From contig CAZPJP010000002.1 in NCBI GenBank assembly GCA_964586915.1, positions 10,173 through 74,172 on the forward strand: DNA of 64,000 bases, in the 5' to 3' direction. Shown piece after piece: positions 61,191 through 64,000 of this stretch (position 1 is the stretch's first letter; each line of letters begins with the position of its first letter). The position numbers and the translations under genes are program-made. The DNA comes from PWVB01 sp964586915. Lineage in GTDB: Bacteria; Chloroflexota; Anaerolineae; B4-G1; SLSP01. The notes under the pieces were generated by a model. The model searched no databases and was not told where the DNA came from. It worked only from the letters and a program-made list of their open reading frames with translations.

Positions 61191-62165
61191 CTATACGGTA
61201 TGGAGGTGACAGGCGACCCAATGGCCGGACTCCACCTCGATAAACTCCGGCGTCTGCTCACGGCAGAGGCTCCACGCCTTAGGACAGCGGGTATGAAAGA
61301 CACATCCAGACGGCGGATCCAGCAACGAGGGCGTGATCCCTGGGATACCGCTGAAGACGCCCTTGTTCTCCAGAACCGGCAGGCTTTCAATCAGCAACTG
61401 CGTGTACGGGTGCAGCGGCTCACGAAAGACAGTGCGCGTGTCGCCAATCTCCATCATCTTGCCGGCGTACAGCACAGCAAGCCGGTCCACAGTCTGCGCC
61501 ATCAGCCCCATATCGTGACCGATGAGGATCACAGACGCACCAAGCTCCTGCTGAAGGCGGTTGACCGTCTCCATGACCTGGCGCTGGATCACCACGTCGA
61601 GGGCGCTGGTCGGCTCATCAGCGATGATGAGGTCCGGTTCCATCGAGATTGACTGCGCCACGGTCACGCGCTGTTGCATCCCACCACTTAGCTCGTGCGG
61701 GAACATCTTGGCCACCTTGGGAGCCAGATCCACCATATCGAGCAACTCGACCACGCGTGCCTCGCGTTCCTCTTTGGACATGATAATGCCGTGATCCAGC
61801 ATGCCATCGACCAACTGCTTGTCGATGCGCATCACAGGATTTAGTGAGTTCATAGCGCCCTGGGGAATCATCGCCAGCCTGCGGAGCTTGGTCTGGCGCA
61901 TCTGTTCCTCGGTGAGACTAAGGAGATCGACGCCTCCCAGGATCATCTGTCCGCCCTCGATCGCACCCGGCGGCTTAATCATACGCATCAGCGCCAGGGC
62001 CATCGTCGACTTGCCGGAACCTGACTCTCCCACCAGTCCCATCTTGACACCGGATTTGAGATCAAAGCTGACACCGTCCACAGCCCTGACAGCGCCGGCC
62101 TCCACGTGGTAGTAGACGCGCAAGTCTCGAAGTTGCAGCAGCGCCCCATCTCTCTGGTCGCTCAT
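61191..62165 (-). CDS. Oligopeptide ABC transporter ATPase (OppD/DppD-like)
   Basis: 324 residues. Walker A VGESGSGKSTMALALMRMIK, signature LSGGMQQRVTVAQSISMEPD, Walker B LIIADEPTSALDVVIQRQ and H-loop VILIGHDMGLMAQTVDRLAV are intact. RLAMIPQGAMNSLNPVMRI is the OppD Q-loop region, and VFHTRCPKAWSLCREQTPEF the Cys-containing tail. The ATG overlaps the stop of OppC by four bases (ATGA) and has GGAGG seven bases upstream. Confidence 0.95.
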   Translation of the reverse strand: MSDQRDGALLQLRDLRVYYHVEAGAVRAVDGVSFDLKSGVKMGLVGESGSGKSTMALALMRMIKPPGAIEGGQMILGGVDLLSLTEEQMRQTKLRRLAMIPQGAMNSLNPVMRIDKQLVDGMLDHGIIMSKEEREARVVELLDMVDLAPKVAKMFPHELSGGMQQRVTVAQSISMEPDLIIADEPTSALDVVIQRQVMETVNRLQQELGASVILIGHDMGLMAQTVDRLAVLYAGKMMEIGDTRTVFREPLHPYTQLLIESLPVLENKGVFSGIPGITPSLLDPPSGCVFHTRCPKAWSLCREQTPEFIEVESGHWVACHLHTV

Positions 62166-63025
62166 ACGGTCCTCCGCGTGCGGGGGTTGGCAAACTCATC
62201 CAGGCCTATGGAGACCAGCAGGAAGCCAATGAAGACCAACGCAATGACGATGACCGGCTCCACGATCCACCACCACATCCCACGCAGGAAGGCGTTATAA
62301 TAGCGCAGCCAGTAGATGATCATGCCAAGGGTCGGATCGCGCAGGTTACCTATGCCCAGCGCTTGCAGACCGAGGGACCCCAGGACACCGCCGTTGACCG
62401 CAGTGGCCAGGCTGATGGCCAGATAGGGCATCAGGTTGGGCATCAGCTCCTTAAGGATGATCTCCAGGCCGCTCATCCCCGAGAGCTTGGCCATCATCAC
62501 GAAGCCGCGCTCACGCATGCTGAGCACCTGGGCCCGTATGGCACGCGTCGGGCGCACCCAGGAGACGATCGACAGAACCAGACCCATCTCGACAACTGTC
62601 ATCTCAGCAGGATTGGGCACAGAGGACGCAATCATAACCAGCAGCAGGAACGATGGGATAGTCATCAGCACATCCACGAGGAACTTGATGACTGTGTCCA
62701 CGATACCGCCGAAGTAGCCGGTGATGAAGCCAAAGACAGTCCCAACGCCCAAGCCGATGATGCCGGCGATCATCCCGATGGCCAACGTCATGCGCGTCCC
62801 CACAACAATTGAGGCCAGGAGATCGCGACCCTGACTGTCGGTGCCGAAGGGGTACTCAGACGAGGGCACCTCGTTGATGGGCGCCGCCAGCGGATAGGCA
62901 TCGTCCGGGTTGATGAAAAGCTGGCCGACCGTGGAAACCAAGAGCAGGAAGAGAAGAATGGCCAGGCCGATACCCAGGGCCGGGTTGCGGCGTACGTAGC
63001 TTATGAAGCCAGCGAATCCTCGCAT
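62162..63025 (-). CDS. Oligopeptide ABC transporter permease (OppC/DppC-like)
   Basis: 287 residues. An N-terminal helix (GIGLAILLFLLLVSTVGQLF), the TDSQGRDLLASIVVGTRMTL segment (GTDxxGRD motif), and VRPTRAIRAQVLSMRERGFV with MMAKLSGMSGLEIILKELMP (the EAA loop) identify OppC. Six helices in total. GGGGGGAGG lies before the ATG. It starts four bases after the OppB stop. Confidence 0.95.
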   Translation of the reverse strand: MRGFAGFISYVRRNPALGIGLAILLFLLLVSTVGQLFINPDDAYPLAAPINEVPSSEYPFGTDSQGRDLLASIVVGTRMTLAIGMIAGIIGLGVGTVFGFITGYFGGIVDTVIKFLVDVLMTIPSFLLLVMIASSVPNPAEMTVVEMGLVLSIVSWVRPTRAIRAQVLSMRERGFVMMAKLSGMSGLEIILKELMPNLMPYLAISLATAVNGGVLGSLGLQALGIGNLRDPTLGMIIYWLRYYNAFLRGMWWWIVEPVIVIALVFIGFLLVSIGLDEFANPRTRRTV

Positions 63026-63029
63026 CGCG

Positions 63030-64000
63030 CTAACCTCCCCCCGAGTAGGAAATCCGTGGGTCCAGGATCGGATATATGATATCGACGATAAACGTGGCCA
63101 AGGCGATCCCCATCACGAGGAAAAAGACAATGCCATAAATGACATTATAGTCAAAGGCCGCGATGGCAGCGCCCAAGCGATTACCAACGCCGGGATAGCC
63201 GAACATCGTCTCGACCAATGTCGCTCCGGATACGATGAAGCCCAGCTGCATCGCCAGCGATGTGACCTGCGGAAGCAGCGTATTGCGCAAGGCGTAGCGG
63301 AAGAAAATGCGGGAGCCCTTCAAGCCTTTCGCCTCGGCAAAGGTGATGAAGTCCGCGCCCTCGACCGTGACCATCATGGAGCGCATGGTCAAGGCCCAGC
63401 CGCCGGTGGAGACGAGCAGAAGGGAGAGCGCGGGCAGGAACGCGTGATGGACGACGTCCAGTATAAACTCAAGACTGTTCCAGTCGATCAGTATGGTCCG
63501 ACTATACCCTCCCCTGAGAGGAAATAGCTGAGCCTTGAAGGCCAGATAGTAGATCAGGACCAACGACAGGATGAAGGCCGGCACCGCCGAGAACATCGTC
63601 AGCGGCGGCATCAGGAGCTGCAGGAATCTAGGGGATCTAGACCAGCCCACCAATGCCCCGATCACAGTGCCCATGATAAAGGCGAGGATCGTGGCTGTGC
63701 CCACAAACCCCAACGTCCACCAGATCGTCTCTTGGATGATCTGGATCACAGGTTTGGGGTAGTTCTGAATGGAGAAGCTCAGGTTAAACTGCATAGTGTT
63801 CCAGACGTACGTCAGGTACTGCCGCCAGAGCGGCTGGTCCAAGCCATAGAGCTTCTTCAGCGACTCGATCTGCTCATCCACATTCTCCGCGCCGGCGCCC
63901 GAGGTCGCGATTCGCTGGTTGACCCACTCTGCGACGGGGTCCCGGGGGGTCAGCTTCGGGATAAAGAAATTGATCGTGGCTGCAGTCCACAGGACCGCGA
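63030..64000 (-). CDS. Oligopeptide ABC transporter permease (OppB/DppB-like), 5' end outside the window
   Basis: The frame is open to base 64000, giving at least 323 residues; the first helix is partly outside. AVLWTAATINFFIPKLTPRD, GLDQPLWRQYLTYVWNTMQF, ITFAEAKGLKGSRIFFRYAL (EAA loop) and LVETMFGYPGVGNRLGAAIA are OppB hallmarks. It resembles the permease at 55721 strongly. Downstream follow OppC, OppD and OppF in the usual order. A substrate-binding protein gene is probably just upstream, outside the window. Confidence 0.93.
   Translation of the reverse strand, partial: AVLWTAATINFFIPKLTPRDPVAEWVNQRIATSGAGAENVDEQIESLKKLYGLDQPLWRQYLTYVWNTMQFNLSFSIQNYPKPVIQIIQETIWWTLGFVGTATILAFIMGTVIGALVGWSRSPRFLQLLMPPLTMFSAVPAFILSLVLIYYLAFKAQLFPLRGGYSRTILIDWNSLEFILDVVHHAFLPALSLLLVSTGGWALTMRSMMVTVEGADFITFAEAKGLKGSRIFFRYALRNTLLPQVTSLAMQLGFIVSGATLVETMFGYPGVGNRLGAAIAAFDYNVIYGIVFFLVMGIALATFIVDIIYPILDPRISYSGGG

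Noticed and set aside
1..64000. CRISPR arrays, prophage genes, transposases, tRNA or rRNA genes.
   Set aside because: No repeat-spacer arrays, integrase/transposase motifs or tRNA-like cloverleafs were recognised on either strand by reading; a tRNAscan or Infernal run could still find small RNAs.

Overview
The window is 64 kb of moderately GC-rich bacterial chromosome from a draft assembly, probably a metagenome bin, with three 100-N scaffold gaps. The likely source is a free-living heterotroph of the Chloroflexota type (Anaerolineae or SAR202-like). I infer this from the gene mix: many formylglycine sulfatases, Gfo/Idh/MocA oxidoreductases, UroD-type methyltransferase, creatininase, RraA, a divergent Cpn60, DNRLRE proteins with an IYLP-type tail, and sugar or oligopeptide ABC parts without TonB/SusCD. 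No rRNA, tRNA, CRISPR array, phage or transposase gene was seen. Nearly all genes lie on the minus strand; plus-strand genes are confined to 14.9-15.6 kb and 20.9-27.6 kb.

Layout. 0-3.1 kb: a heterodimeric ABC exporter with a MarR repressor and a clear tandem-palindrome operator. 3.2-6.4 kb: a NAL/DapA-type lyase and polyphosphate kinase. 6.4-20.5 kb: a glycan-catabolic stretch with two sulfatases, GH116, GH36-like, a gap-split SGNH hydrolase, a GPH sugar symporter and a secreted DNRLRE protein. 20.9-27.6 kb (plus strand): alpha/beta hydrolase, GH97 lipoprotein, CE15-like esterase, GguC/FAH sugar-acid enzyme and a PAC2 protein. 27.7-31.9 kb: a compact four-gene unit of divergent chaperonin, BNR propeller, hexapeptide protein and creatininase. 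32-47 kb: three more sulfatases, an acetyltransferase fused to an RsgA-type zinc domain behind a valine-rich leader/attenuator, epimerase, Gfo/Idh, PPC/DUF296, RraA, CE7 esterase, an orphan sugar-binding lipoprotein, a GH63-like enzyme and a UroD-family methyltransferase. 47-52 kb: GT2, old-yellow-enzyme homologue, small cytochrome-c lipoprotein and a second Gfo/Idh. 52-64 kb: an approximately 1130-residue two-domain glycosidase-like protein and an Opp/Dpp ABC system carrying two tandem cobalamin-type radical SAM proteins.

Together the genes suggest import and largely cytoplasmic breakdown of sulfated, acylated heteropolysaccharide. Five sulfatases and two or three carbohydrate esterases remove substituents, GH36/97/116/63-like enzymes cut glycosidic bonds, and lyase/FAH/RraA/Gfo-type enzymes process the resulting sugar acids. 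No sulfatase maturase lies in the window.

The most unusual items are: (i) the radical SAM pair, one with an N-terminal SEC-C zinc motif, both ending in the same nine residues CWWPIPPSW, next to an oligopeptide transporter; (ii) the GNAT-RsgA zinc-domain fusion; (iii) the leader peptide with twin terminators next to an assembly gap; (iv) the chaperonin-propeller operon; (v) the giant two-domain hydrolase, which becomes one clean reading frame when a 55-bp assembly duplication is collapsed.
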